From Apostichopus japonicus (lineage: Eukaryota; Echinodermata; Holothuroidea; Aspidochirotida; Stichopodidae): DNA of 64,000 nt. The position numbers were made by a program, and so were the translations under genes. Below, piece by piece: positions 23,501 to 37,370 of the stretch. Below the pieces are notes generated by a model. That model ran no database searches and was not told where the DNA came from. It was given only the letters and a program-made list of their open reading frames with translations. Where the stretch lies: positions 26,980,054 to 27,044,053 of the forward strand of contig NC_092562.1 of assembly GCF_037975245.1 (NCBI RefSeq). The letters are read 5' to 3'. Each line of letters opens with the position of its first letter. Position 1 is the stretch's first letter.

Positions 23501-26500
23501 GATTTTCATATACGAGACGCTTGAACGTTTCTGAACAGATGGTTGGGCTAGAGTTTCCCATGAAAGAGGGAAAGGGGGAGGGAGGTGGGGTAAGTGCGAC
23601 CGTGTGAGTATAGTTTGAAGTTTTTCAGCCCTTTTTTTGCCCTTTTATATGAACCCCTCACATTCCTGATGATATAATAAATAATATTAAACTGATCATA
23701 GTTTATATTATTGATTATTTTCATTTATCATCAAAGTTTATTACACATCATATGTTTTGTCCCGGAGAAATTACTCTACCACTCAATCCTCCCCACCGTT
23801 ACCATAATTCTGTACTACGAATACATGTTTGTATTTCTCCTTAAGGGAAGTTTTGCTTATTTCAACGTTAAGGAGAAATACAAGAAACCTGTATCTAATT
23901 AGAAATACAAATTTTGACTGTTACATTAACATATAGCTTTTTTAGTAAATAGTCTATGTAGCTTTCAAGCAGATTGCTATACTCAGTTGCTTACTTTCTT
24001 AACCAGAGTGATTAATAAGTTTGTGAAGTGAGGGCCAGTGGTACAAATGTACCGATAAAAAAACTGATGGGGACTTTAAAAGGCCGTCCCGGGAGCAGGA
24101 ATGGAAGAGAATTCACACCCCTGCCTCTTCAAGTTTCCCTCTGAACAATTATCGAAATTAGTAGGCTTGAAGTAAGCCGGTGTTCATCCATGATTTAACA
24201 CGGATAGGTTCTCAAATAAGCTACTGTAAAGCTTCCTGATCCTTGGGTAACTAAACTAAACTAATAATTAGCCAGAGTGAATACTGTTATGCTCGAAAAC
24301 TAATAGGGTATTAAAGTGGTCGCAACCCCCGCCCCTACCCACAACGCCCCTGGTAGCTTTCGTTTACCTTATTCCGTAAACGAGACGCTTGAACGTTTCT
24401 GAACAGATGGTTGGGCTAGAGTTACCCACGAAAGAGGGAAAGGGGTAGGAGGTGGGGTTAGTGCGACCGTGTGAGTAGTTCGAAGTTTTTCAGCCCTTTT
24501 TTGCGCTTTTATATGTGCCCCTCACAGTCTGATGATATAATAAATAATATTAAACTTATCATAGATTATATTATTGATTATTTTCATTTATCATCAAATT
24601 TTATTACACATCATATGTTTTGTCCCCGGAGAAATTACTCTACCACTCAATCCTCCCCACCGTTAACATAATTCTGTACTACGAATACATGTTTGTATTT
24701 CTCCTTAAGGGAAAATTTGCTTATTTCGACGTTAAGGAGAAATACAAGAAACCTGTATCTAATTAGAAATTCAAATTCTGGCTGTTACATTAACATGGCT
24801 TTTGTAGTAAACAGTCTATGTAGCCTTCAAGCAGATGACTATACTCAGATGCTTACTTGCTTAACCAGAGTGATTAATAAGTTTGTGAAGTGATGGCCAG
24901 CGGTACAAATGTATCGAGAGAAAAAGTTGATGGGGACTTTAAAAGGCGGTCCCGGGAGCAGGAATGGGAGAAAATTCACACCCTTGCCTCTTTACCCTCT
25001 GCACAATTATCGAAAACAGAAGGCTTGAAGTAAGACGGTGTTCATCCATGATCTATCACGGATAGGGTCTCAAATAAGCTTCTGTAAAGCTTCCAGATCC
25101 TTGTGTAACTAAAATAATAATGAGCCAGAGTGAATACTGTTATGCTCGGAAACTAATAGGGTATGAAAGTGGTCGCAATCCCCGCGCCTACCCACAACGC
25201 CCCTGGTAGCTTTCCTTTACCGATTTTCGTAAACGAGACGCTTGAACGTTTCTGAACAGATGGTTGGGCTACAGTTACCCATAAAAGAGGGAAAGGGGGA
25301 GGGAGGTGGGGTTAGTGCGATCGTGTGAGTAGTTCGAAGTTTTTCAGCCCTTTTCTTGCGCTTTTATATGGGCTCCTCACTGTCTGATGATAAAACAAAT
25401 AATATTAAACTTATCATAGATTATAATATTGATTATTTTCATTTATCATCAAATTTTATTACATATCATATGTTTTGTCCCCGGAGAAATTACTCTACCA
25501 CTCAATCCTCCCCACCGTTACCATAATTCTGTACTTCGCATACATGTTTGTATTTCTCCTTAAGGGAAAATTTGCTGATTTCAACGTACAGGAGAAATAC
25601 AAGAAACCTGTATCTTATTAGAAATGCAAATTTTGACTGTTACATTAACATATAGCTATTGTAGTAAATAGTCTATGTAGCCTTCAAGCAACTAGGTATA
25701 CTCAGTTGCTTACTTGCTTAACCAGAGTGATTAATAAGATTGTGAAGTGAGGGCCAGTGGTACAAATGTATCGAGAAAAACTGATCAGGAATTTAAAAGG
25801 CGGTCCCGGGAGCAGGAATGGGAGAGAATTCACACCCCTGCCTCTTTACCCTCTGAACAATTATCGAAAACAGAAGGCTTGAAGTAAGCCGGTGTTCATC
25901 CATGATCTAGCACGGATAGGTTCTCAAATAAGCTACTGTAAAGCTTCCTGATCCTTGGGTAACTAAACTAAACTAAACTAATAATTAGCCAGAGTGAATA
26001 CTGTTATGCTCGAAAACTAATAGGGTATTAAAGTGGTCGCAACCCCCGCCCCTACCCACAACGCCCCTGGTAGCTTTCGTTTACCTAATTCCGTACACGA
26101 GACGCTTGAACGTTTCTGAACAGATGGTTGGGCTAGAGTTACCCACGAAAGAGGGAAAGTTGAGGGAGGTGGGGTTAATGCGACCGTGTGAGTAGTTCGA
26201 AGTTTTTCAGCCCTTTCTTTGCACTTTGATATGTGCCCCTCACAATCTGATGATATAATAAATAATATTAAACTTATCATAGATTATATTATTGATTATT
26301 TTCATTTATCATCAAATTTTATTACATATCAAATGTTTTGTCCCGGGAGAAATTACTCTACCACTCAATCCTCCCCACCGTTACCATAATGCTGTACTAC
26401 GAATACATGTTTGTATTTCTCCTTAAGGGAAAATTTGCTTATTTCAACGTTAAGGAGAAATACAAGAAACTTGTATCTAATTAAAAATACAAATTTTGAC

Positions 26501-29500
26501 TGTTACATTAACATATAGCTTTTGTAGTAAATAGTTTATGTAGCCTTCAAGCAGATAGCTATACTCAGTTGCTTACTTGCTCAACCAGAGTGAATTTAAG
26601 ATTGTGAAGTGAGGGCCAGTGGTACAAATGTATCGAAAAAAGTCGACGGGGACTTTAAAAGGCGGTCCCGGGAGCAGGAATGGGAGAGATTTCACACCCC
26701 TGCCTCTTTACCCTCTGAACAATTATTGAAAATAGAAGGATTGAAGTAAGCCGGTGTTCATCCATGATTTAACACGGATAGGTTCTCAAATAAGCTACTG
26801 TAAAGCTTCCTGATCCTTGGGTAACTAAACTAAACTAATAATTAGCCAGAGTGAATACTGTTATGCTCGAAAACTAATAGGGTATTAAAGTGGTCGCAAC
26901 CCCCGCCCCTACCCACAACGCCCCTGGTAGCTTTTGTTTACCTAATTCCGTAAACGAGACGCTTGAACGTTTCTGAACAGATGGTTGGGCTATAGTTACC
27001 CACGAAAGAGGGAAAGGGGTGGGAGGTGGGGTTAGTGCGACCGTGTGAGTAGTTCGAAGTTTTTCAGCCCTTTTTTGCGCTTTTATATGTGCCCCTCACA
27101 GTCTGATGGTATAATAAATAATATTAAACTTATCATAGATTATATTATTGATTATTTTCATTTATCATCAAATTTTATTACACATCATATGTTTTGTCCC
27201 CGGAGAAATTACTCTACCACTCAATCCTCCCCACCTTTAACATAATGCTGTACTACGAATACATGTTTGTATTTCTCCTTAAGGGAAAATTTGCTTATTT
27301 CGACGTTAAGGAGAAATACAAGAAACCTGTATCTAATTAGAAATTCAAATTCTGGCTGTTACATTAACATGGCTTTTGTAGTAAACAGTCTATGTAGCCT
27401 TCAAGCAGATGACTATACTCAGATGCTTACTTGCTTAACCAGAGTGATTAATAAGTTTGTGAAGTGATGGCCAGCGGTACAAATGTATCGAGAGAAAAAG
27501 TTGATGGGGACTTTAAAAGGCGGTCCCGGGAGCAGGAATGGGACAGAATTCACACCCTTGCCTCTTTACCCTCTGCACAATTATCGAAAACAGAAGGCTT
27601 GAAGTAAGACGGTGTTCATCCATGATCTAGCACGGATAGGTTCTCAAATAAGCTACCGTAAAGCTTCCTGATCCTTGGGTAACTAAACTAAACTAAACTA
27701 ATAATTAGCCAGAGTGAATACTGTTATGCTCGAAAACTAATAGGGTATTAAAGTGGTCGCAACCCCCGCCCCTACCCACAACGCCCCTGGTAGCTTTCGT
27801 TTACCTAATTCCGTACACGAGACGCTTGAACGTTTCTAAGCAGATGGTTGGGCTAGAGTTACCCACGAAAAAGGGAAAGTTGAGGGAGGTGGGGTTAATG
27901 CGACCGTGTGAGTAGTTCGAAGTTTTTCAGCCCTTTCTTTGCACTTTGATATGTGCCCCTCACAATCTGATGATATAATAAATAATATTAAACTTATCAT
28001 AGTTTATATTATTGATTATTTTCATTTATCATCAAATTTTATTACATATCAAATGTTTTGTCCCGGGAGAAATTACTCTACCACTCAATCCTCCCCACCG
28101 TTACCATAATGCTGTACTACGAATACATGTTTGTATTTCTCCTTAAGGGAAAATTTGCTTATTTCAACGTTAAGGAGAAACACAAGAAACTTGTATCTAA
28201 TTAAAAATACAAATTTTGACTGTTACATTAACATATAGCCTTTGTAGTAAATAGTCTATGTAGCCTTCAAGCAGATAGCTATACTCAGTTGCTTACTTGC
28301 TCAACCAGAGTGAATTTAAGATTGTGAAGTGAGGGCCAGTGGTACAAATGTATCGAAAAAAGTCGACGGGGACTTTAAAAGGCGGTCCCGGGAGCAGGAA
28401 TGGGAGAGATTTCACACCCCTGCCTCTTTACCCTCTGAACAATTATTGAAAATAGAAGGATTGAAGTAAGCCGGTGTTCATCCATGATTTAACACGGATA
28501 GGTTCTCAAATAAGCTACTGTAAAGCTTCCTGATCCTTGGGTAACTAAACTAAACTAATAATTAGCCAGAGTGAATACTGTTATGCTCGAAAACTAATAG
28601 GGTATTAAAGTGGTCGCAACCCCCGCCCCTACCCACAACGCCCCTGGTAGCTTTCGTTTACCTAATTCCGTAAACGAGACGCTTGAACGTTTCTGAACAG
28701 ATGGTTGGGCTAGAGTTACCCACGAAAGAGGGAAAGGGGTAGGAGGTGGGGTTAGTGCGACCGTGTGAGTAGTTCGAAGTTTTTCAGCCCTTTTTTGCGC
28801 TTTTATATGTGCCCCTCACAGTCTGATGATATAATAAATAATATTAAACTTATCATAGATTATATTATTGATTATTTTCATTTATCATCAAATTTTATTA
28901 CACATCATATGTTTTGTCCCCGGAGAAATTACTCTACCACTCAATCCTCCCCACCGTTAACATAATTCTGTACTACGAATACATGTTTGTATTTCTCCTT
29001 AAGGGAAAATTTGCTTATTTCGACGTTAAGGAGAAATACAAGAAACCTGTATCTAATTAGAAATTCAAATTCTGGCTGTTACATTAACATGGCTTTTGTA
29101 GTAAACAGTCTATGTAGCCTTCAAGCAGATGACTATACTCAGATGCTTACTTGCTTAACCAGAGTGATTAATAAGTTTGTGAAGTGATGGCCAGCGGTAC
29201 AAATGTATCGAGAGAAAAAGTTGATGGGGACTTTAAAAGGCGGTCCCGGGAGCAGGAATGGGAGAGATTTCACACCCCTGCCTCTTTACCCTCTGAACAA
29301 TTATTGAAAATAGAAGGATTGAAGTAAGCCGGTGTTCATCCATGATTTAACACGGATAGGTTCTCAAATAAGCTACTGTAAAGCTTCCTGATCCTTGGGT
29401 AACTAAACTAAACTAATAATTAGCCAGAGTGAATACTGTTATGCTCGAAAACTAATAGGGTATTAAAGTGGTCGCAACCCCCGCCCCTACCCACAACGCC

Positions 29501-32500
29501 CCTGGTAGCTTTCGTTTACCTTATTCCGTAAACGAGACGCTTGAACGTTTCTGAACAGATGGTTGGGCTAGAGTTACCCACGAAAGAGGGAAAGGGGTAG
29601 GAGGTGGGGTTAGTGCGACCGTGTGAGTAGTTCGAAGTTTTTCAGCCCTTTTTTGCGCTTTTATATGTGCCCCTCACAGTCTGATGATATAATAAATAAT
29701 ATTAAACTTATCATAGATTATATTATTGATTATTTTCATTTATCATCAAATTTTATTACACATCATATGTTTTGTCCCCGGAGAAATTACTCTACCACTC
29801 AATCCTCCCCACCGTTAACATAATTCTGTACTACGAATACATGTTTGTATTTCTCCTTAAGGGAAAATTTGCTTATTTCGACGTTAAGGAGAAATACAAG
29901 AAACCTGTATCTAATTAGAAATTCAAATTCTGGCTGTTACATTAACATGGCTTTTGTAGTAAACAGTCTATGTAGCCTTCAAGCAGATGACTATACTCAG
30001 ATGCTTACTTGCTTAACCAGAGTGATTAATAAGTTTGTGAAGTGATGGCCAGCGGTACAAATGTATCGAGAGAAAAAGTTGATGGGGACTTTAAAAGGCG
30101 GTCCCGGGAGCAGGAATGGGAGAAAATTCACACCCTTGCCTCTTTACCCTCTGCACAATTATCGAAAACAGAAGGCTTGAAGTAAGACGGTGTTCATCCA
30201 TGATCTAGCACGGATAGGTTCTCAAATAAGCTACCGTAAAGCTTCCTGATCCTTGGGTAACTAAACTAAACTAATAATTAGCCAGAGTGAATACTGTTAT
30301 GCTCGAAAACTAATAGGGTATTAAAGTGGTCACAACCCCCGCCCCTACCCACAACGCCCCTGGTAGCTTTCGTTTACCTAATTCCGTACACGAGACGCTT
30401 GAACGTTTCTGAACAGATGGTTGGGCTAGAGTTACCCACGAAAGAGGGAAAGGGGAGGGAGGTGGGGTTAGTGCGACCGTGTGAGTAGTTCGAAGTTTTT
30501 CAGCCCTTTTTTTGCGCTTTTATATGTGCCCCTCACAGTCTGATGATATAATAAATAATATTAAACTTATCATAGATTATATTATTGATTATTTTCATTT
30601 ATCATCAAATTTTATTACACATCATATGTTTTGTCCCCGGAGAAATTACTCTACCACTCAATCCTCCCCACCTTTAACATAATGCTGTACTACGAATAAA
30701 TGTTTGTATTTCTCCTTAAGGGAAAATTTGCTTATTTCGACGTTAAGGAGAAATACAAGAAACCTGTATCTAATTAGAAATTCAAATTCTGGCTGTTACA
30801 TTAACATGGCTTTTGTAGTAAACAGTCTATGTAGCCTTCAAGCAGATGACTATACTCAGATGCTTACTTGCTTAACCAGAGTGATTAATAAGTTTGTGAA
30901 GTGATGGCCAGCGGTACAAATGTATCGAGAGAAAAAGTTGATGGGGACTTTAAAAGGCGGTCCCGGGAGCAGGAATGGGAGAAAATTCACACCCTTGCCT
31001 CTTTACCCTCTGCACAATTATCGAAAACAGAAGGCTTGAAGTAAGACGGTGTTCATCCATGATCTAGCACGGATAGGTTCTCAAATAAGCTACCGTAAAG
31101 CTTCCTGATCCTTGGGTAACTAAACTAAACTAATAATTAGCCAGAGTGAATACTGTTATGCTCGAAAACTAATAGGGTATTAAAGTGGTCACAACCCCCA
31201 CCCCTACCCACAACGCCCCTGGTAGCTTTCGTTTACCTAATTCCGTAAACGAGACGCTTGAACGTTTCTGAACAGATGGTTGGGCTAGAGTTACCCACGA
31301 AAGAGGGAAAGGGGAGGGAGGTAGGGTTAGTGCGACCGTGTGAGTAGTTCGAAGTTTTTCAGCCCTTTTTTTGAGCTTTTATATGTGCCCCTCACAGTCT
31401 GATGATATAATAAATAATATTAAACTTATCATAGATTATATTATTGATTATTTTCATTTATCATCAAAGTTTATTACATATCAAATGTTTTGTCCCCGGA
31501 GAAATTACTCTACCACTCAATCCTCCCCACCGTTACCATAATGCTGTACTACGAATACATGTTTGTATTTCTCCTTAAGGGAAAATTTGCTTATTTCAAC
31601 GTTAAGGAGAAATACAAGAAACTTGTATCTAATTAAAAATGCAAATTTTTACTGTTACATTAACATATAGCCTTTGTAGTAAATAGTCTGTGTAGCCTTC
31701 AAGCAGATAGCTATACTCAGTTGCTTACTTGCTCAACCAGTGTGAATTTAAGATTGTGAAGTGAGGGCCAGTGGTACAAATGCATCGAAAAAAGTCGACG
31801 GGGACTTTAAAAGGCGGTCCCGGGAGCAGGAATGGGAGAGATTTCACACCCCTGCCTCTTTACCCTCTGAACAATTATTGAAAATAGAAGGATTGAAGTA
31901 AGCCGGTGTTCATCCATGATTTAACACGGATAGGTTTTCAAATAAGCTACTGTGAAGCTTCCTGATCCTTGGGTAACTAAACTGAACTAATAATTAGCCA
32001 GAGTGAATACTGTTATGCTCGAAAACTAATAGGGTATTAAAGTGGTCGCAACCCCCGCCCCTACCCACAACGCCCCTGGTAGCTTTCGTTTACCTAATTC
32101 CGTACACGAGACGCTTGAACGTTTCTGAACAGATGGTTGGGCTAGAGTTACCCACGAAAGAGGGAAAGGGGAGGGAGGTGGGGTTAGTGGTACCGTGTGA
32201 GTAGTTCGAAGTTTTTCAGCCTCTTTTTTGCGCTTTTATATGTTCCCCTCACAGTCTGATGATATAATAAATAATATTAAACTTATCATAGATTATATTA
32301 TTGATTATTTTCATTTATCATCAAATTTTATTACACATCATATGTTTTGTCCCCGGAGAAATTACTCTACCACACAATCCTCCCCACCGTTAACATAATG
32401 CTGTACTACGAATACATGTTTGTATTTCTCCTGAAGGGAAAATTTGCTTATTTCGACGTTAAGGAGAAATACAAGAAACTTGTATCTAATTAGAAATGCA

Positions 32501-35500
32501 AATTTTGACTGTTACATTAACATATAGATTTTGTAGTAAACAGTCTATGTAGCCTTCAAGCAGATAGCTATACTCAGTTGCTTACTTGCTTAACCAGTGT
32601 GAATTTAAGATTGTGAAGTGAGGGCCAGTGGTACAAATGTATCGAAAAAAGTTGACGGGGACTTTAAAAGGCTGTCCCGGGAGCAGGAATGGGAGAGATT
32701 TCACACCCCTGCCTCTTTACCCTCTGAACAATTATTGAAAATAGAAGGATTGAAGTAAGCCGGTGTTCATCCATGATTTAACACTGATATGTTCTCAAAT
32801 AAGCTACTGTAAAGCTTCCTGATCCTTGGGTAACTAAACTGAACTAATAATTAGTCAGAGTGAACACTGTTTTGTTCGAAAACTAATAGGGTATTAATGT
32901 GGTCGCAATCCCCGCCCCTACCCACAACGCCCCTGGTAGCTTTCGTTTACCTAATTTCGTATACGCGACGCTTGAACGTTTTAGAACAGATGGTTGGGCT
33001 AGAGTTACCCATGGAAGATGGAAAGGGGGAAGGGAGGTGGGGTAAGTGCGACCGTGTTAGTAGTTCGAAGTTTTTCAGCCCTTTTATTGCGCTTTTATAT
33101 AGGCCCCTCACAGTCTGATGATATAATAAATAATGTTAAACTTATCATAGTTTATATTATTGATTATTTTCATTTTATCATCAAATTTTATTACACATCA
33201 TATGTTTTGTCTCCGGAGAAATTACTCTACCCCTCAATCCTCCCCACCGTACCCATAATTCTGTACTACAAATACATGTTTGTATTTCTCCTTAAGGGAA
33301 AATTTGCTTATTTCGACGTTAAGGAGAAATACAAGAAACCTGTATCTAATTAGAAATTCAAATTCTGGCTGTTACATTAACATGGCTTTTGTAGTAAATA
33401 GTCTATGTAGCCTTCAAGCAGATGACTATACTCAGATGCTTACTTGCTTAACCAGAATGATTAATAAGTTTGTGAAGTGATGGCCAGCGGTACAAATGTA
33501 TCGAGAAAAAAAGTTGATGGGGACTTTAAAAGGCGGTCCCGGGAGCAGGAATGGGAGAAAATTCACACCCCTGCCTCTTTACCCTCTGAACAATTATCGA
33601 AAACAGAAGGCTTGAAGTAAGCCGGTGTTCATCCATGATCTAACACGGATAGGGTCTCAAATAAGCTACTGTAAAGCTTCCTGATCCTTGGGTAACTAAA
33701 CTAATAATTATCCAGAGAGGAGACTGTAATTCCCGAAAACTAATAGGGTATTAAAGTGGTCGCAATCCCCGCCCCTACCCACAACGCCTGTGGTAGCTTT
33801 CCTTTACCGATTTTCATATACGAGACGCTTGAACGTTTCTGAACAGATGGTTGGGCTAGAGTTTCCCATGAAAGAGGGAAAGGGGGAGGGAGGTGGGGTA
33901 AGTGCGACCGTGTAAGTATAGTTTGAATTTTTTCAGCATTTTTTTTGCCCTTTTATATGAACCCCTCACATTCCTGATGATATAATAAATAATAGTAAAC
34001 TGATCATAGTTTATATTATTGATTATTTTCATTTATCATCAAAGTTTATTACACATCATATGTTTTGTCCCGGAGAAATTACTCTACCACTCAATCCTCC
34101 CCACCGTAACCATAATTCTGTACTACGAATACATGTTTGTATTTCTCCTTAAGGGAAGTTTTGCTTATTTCAACGTTAAGGAGAAATACAAGAAACCTGT
34201 ATCTAATTAGAAATACAAATTTTGACTGTTACATTAACATATAGCTTTTTTAGTAAATAGTCTATGTAGCTTTCAAGCAGATAGCTATACTCAGTTGCTT
34301 ACTTGCTTAACCAGAGTGATTAATAAGTTTGTGAAGTGAGGGCCAGTGGTACAAATGTACCGATAAAAAAACTGATGGGGACTTTAAAAGGCCGTCCCGG
34401 GAGCAGGAATGGAAGAGAATTCACACCCCTGCCTCTTCAAGTTTCCCTCTGAACAATTATCGAAATTAGTAGGCTTGAAGTAAGCCGGTGTTCATCCATG
34501 ATCTATCACGGATAGGGTCTCAAATAAGCTTCTGTAAAGCTTCCAGATCCTTGTGTAACTAAAATAATAATTAGCCAGGGTGAATACTGTTATGCTCGAA
34601 AACTAATAGGGTATGAAAGTGGTCGCAATCCCCGCGCCTACCCACAACGCCCCTGGTAGCTTTCCTTTACCGATTTTCGTAAACGAGACGCTTGAACGTT
34701 TCTGAACAGATGGTTGAGCTACAGTTTGCCATAAAAGAGGGAAAGGGGGAGGGATGTGGGGTTAGTGCGATCGTGTGAGTAGTTCGAAGTTTTTCAGCCC
34801 TTTCTTTGCGCTTTTATATGGGCTCCTCACTGTCTGATGATAAAACAAATAATATTAAACTTATCATAGATTATAATATTGATTATTTTCATTTATCATC
34901 AAATTTTATTACATATCATATGTTTTGTCCCCGGAGAAATTACTCTACCACTCAATCCTCCCCACCGTTACCATAATTCTGTACTACGCATACATGTTTG
35001 TATTTCTCCTTAAGGGAAAATTTGCTGATTTCAACGTACAGGAGAAATACAAGAAACCTGTATCTAATTAGAAATGCAAATTTTGACTGTTACATTAACA
35101 TATAGCTATTGTAGTAAATAGTCTATGTAGCCTTCAAGCAACTAGCTATACTCAGATGCTTACTTGCTTAACCAGAGTGAATTTAAGATTGTGAAGTGAT
35201 GACCAGCGGTACAAATGTATCAAGAAAAAAAAGTTGATGGGGACTTTAAAAGGCGGTCCCGGGAGCAGGAATGGGACAGAATTCACACCCCTGCCTCTTT
35301 ACCCTCTGAACAATTATCGAAAATAGAAGGCTTGAAGTAAGCCGGTGTTCATCCATGATCTAGCACGGATAGGTTCTCAAATAAGCTACCGTAAAGCTTC
35401 CTGATCCTTGGGTAACTAAACTAAACTAAACTAATAATTAGCCAGAGTGAATACTGTTATGCTCGAAAACTAATAGGGTATTAAAGTGGTCGCAACCCCC

Positions 35501-35965
35501 GCCCCTACCCACAACGCCCCTGGTAGCTTTCGTTTACCTAATTCCGTACACGAGACGCTTGAACGTTTCTAAGCAGATGGTTGGGCTAGAGTTACCCACG
35601 AAAGAGGGAAAGGGGGAGGGAGGTGGGTTTAATGCGACCGTGTGAGTAGTTCGAAGTTTTTCAGCCCTTTTATTGCGCTTTTATATAGGCGCCTCACTGT
35701 CTGATGATATAGTAAATAATATTGAACTTATCATAGTTTATATTATTGATTATTTTCATTTTATCATCAAATTTTATTACATATCATATGTTTTGTCCCC
35801 GGAGAAATTACTCTACCACTCAATCCTCCCACCGTACCCATAATTCTGTACTACGAATACATGTTTGTATTTCTCCTTAAAGGAAAATTTGCTTATTTCA
35901 ACGTGCAGGAGAAATACAAGAAACTGTTAAGGAGAAATACAAAAAACTGTTAAGGAGAAATACAA
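20366..35965. repeat. 858-bp satellite array, 18 marked copies
   Basis: The landmark TACATGTTTGTATTTCTCCT occurs at about 20991, 21847, 22712, 23822, 24687, 25541, 26404, 27260, 28124, 28980, 29838, 30697, 31556, 32413, 33273, 34130, 34991 and 35858. Spacing is 854-867 bp apart from one 1110-bp interval that contains a ~250-bp internal duplication near 23470. Each monomer holds the SINE 3' part with a variable (ACTAA)n, a C/T-rich block, a G-rich block (GAAAGGGGGAGGGAGGTGGG type) and a perfect 16-bp hairpin. Neighbours differ by a few percent, and some copies thousands of bases apart are almost identical. The recurrent 66-codon open frames are not credible genes. Confidence 0.95.
35890..35965. 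repeat. Right edge of satellite: triplicated hairpin arm
   Basis: The last monomer ends with three successive copies of GGAGAAATACAA separated by about 24 bp (AACTGTTAAGGAGAAATACA style) before unique sequence starts. The array therefore stops within the hairpin arm. Confidence 0.75.
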
Positions 35966-36216
35966 ACTTTTCCCCCTAATCCTCATTAGTAGGAAAAATA
36001 CGTTGGGGGGAAATTTTTTAAGGTCCAAAAAAGGTATATCCTAAGATCTTATTAATTTAATCTCAAAAGACATGTAGCACATTAGAGCACATCATGACAA
36101 GTATTTCATGAAAATTTAGATATTAAAACATCATTTATTTCCATGTTATTCGTGTTTTCCCTCAATTTCCCCTTATGGTACACTTTTTTCCATTTCCCCC
36201 TATTGGTCAAACCAGT

Positions 36217-36251
<35 letters not shown>

Positions 36252-37288
36252 ATCACAGCTACAGATGCCAACCACCCTTCACCGTGCACCCCCCCCTCCC
36301 CCCGTTCCTCCTTTCTACACTAACGTCTCATAACATACCTGTATCTAAGTAATCCTAAGAATTTACCACACCATAAACATATACTATTGTAAACTTGAAG
36401 GAAAAGGAGACATGGGTACCAACCTTTTTCATGAAACACCGCCATGCGAGACAGGTGAAGTGGATATGTTAATTGTAGTAATGGCAGTACGATAAGTCAT
36501 CTGCCCCCCCCCCCACCCAAAAGGTAAACTAGGTAGAATTTGTACATGTTATGGGATCAGGGTAGCAAAAAGTGGTCTCAAAGGATAAAGGGGAGGACAT
36601 GGGCACATACCCCACACATATGTTCATTTTACTTTACCTCACACTTGCATGGGTCTGGTGATGTCAGGATTACCAACATGCCCCCCCACCCTACCCCCCC
36701 CCTTCTTGTTCCTAACATCAATGTAAATGATGTATTAAGATGACTAAGTGCCTTTGAATGTGCGATTCATTTAATAGTTTCCAAGTTTAGCTCAGAGATG
36801 ACATACCAATTAATCCCTAGCTTTTCCCACTTTGAAAGAAAGGACATAATTGACAATCTAAAGGAATTAAAATTAACCCCCTTCACAAACAGCAGCCAGC
36901 CTAATTCATTTCTGTCCCAGATATTTGTATACAGGTATCATACCACAATTACTTCCTCCATTTACTGACTGTTAAAATTTCAGGTTCATGTACACTTCTC
37001 TAATTGTGGTACTGTACCTACATAAGCTTGTGTTCAACACTTGAGAGTAAGCTTTATCTTGGGAATTTAACTCACCAGTCTCCGCATCCTTCCTTAATTC
37101 CTTTAGAAAGTCACAGTACAATGTCTTGTTGATATTGATGTAGATTATTGGTGTAATATGCAATTGTACTAGCTTACTCTGATCATCTTCTACCTTGCCT
37201 TAAGTTTGAATAATCTTAATCTTGTACATGTTATTATTCTTTCTTAATTTCTTGCTCTAAATTGTCTTTCTTCTATCATGATATGCAG
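35966..37288. other. Unique DNA upstream of TM exon
   Basis: It holds an (AT)n run at 36219-36250, several C-rich tracts (near 36288, 36505, 36680) and no exon I can support on +. A minus-strand open frame (36972-37163) is discussed among the rejected items. The missing ectodomain exons of the RPTP could not be placed here. Confidence 0.4.
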
Positions 37289-37370
37289 GTCCTTCTGCAG
37301 GTTTAATTGCTGGATCCACAATTGGAGCATTCCTTTTGATTGTGCTGCTGGTACTACTGGTTATATATCT
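37289..37370 (+). CDS. RPTP exon 1 of 18: transmembrane helix
   Basis: Flanked by ATATGCAG and GTAAGT. It enters in phase with two bases (GT) and leaves with two (CT). It reads [20 protein letters not shown] and continues hydrophobic to IYL, an unbroken membrane segment of about 23 residues after a short Gly/Ser linker. The basic stop-transfer residues are in the next exon, which sets an N-out, C-in topology. Confidence 0.85.

Noticed and set aside
20366-35965. Repeated 66-codon ORFs (MSSSKFF..., MYFSLREN...) in the 858-bp array
   Set aside because: They recur because the monomer recurs. Other monomers have them shifted or truncated, there is no domain, and one overlaps the hairpin.
36972-37163. 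Minus-strand exon-like frame (ININKTLYCDFLKELRKDAE) with a strong GTGAGT donor on that strand
   Set aside because: No acceptor with a pyrimidine tract upstream on that strand, and it opposes the RPTP; no domain recognised. Kept only as a note.
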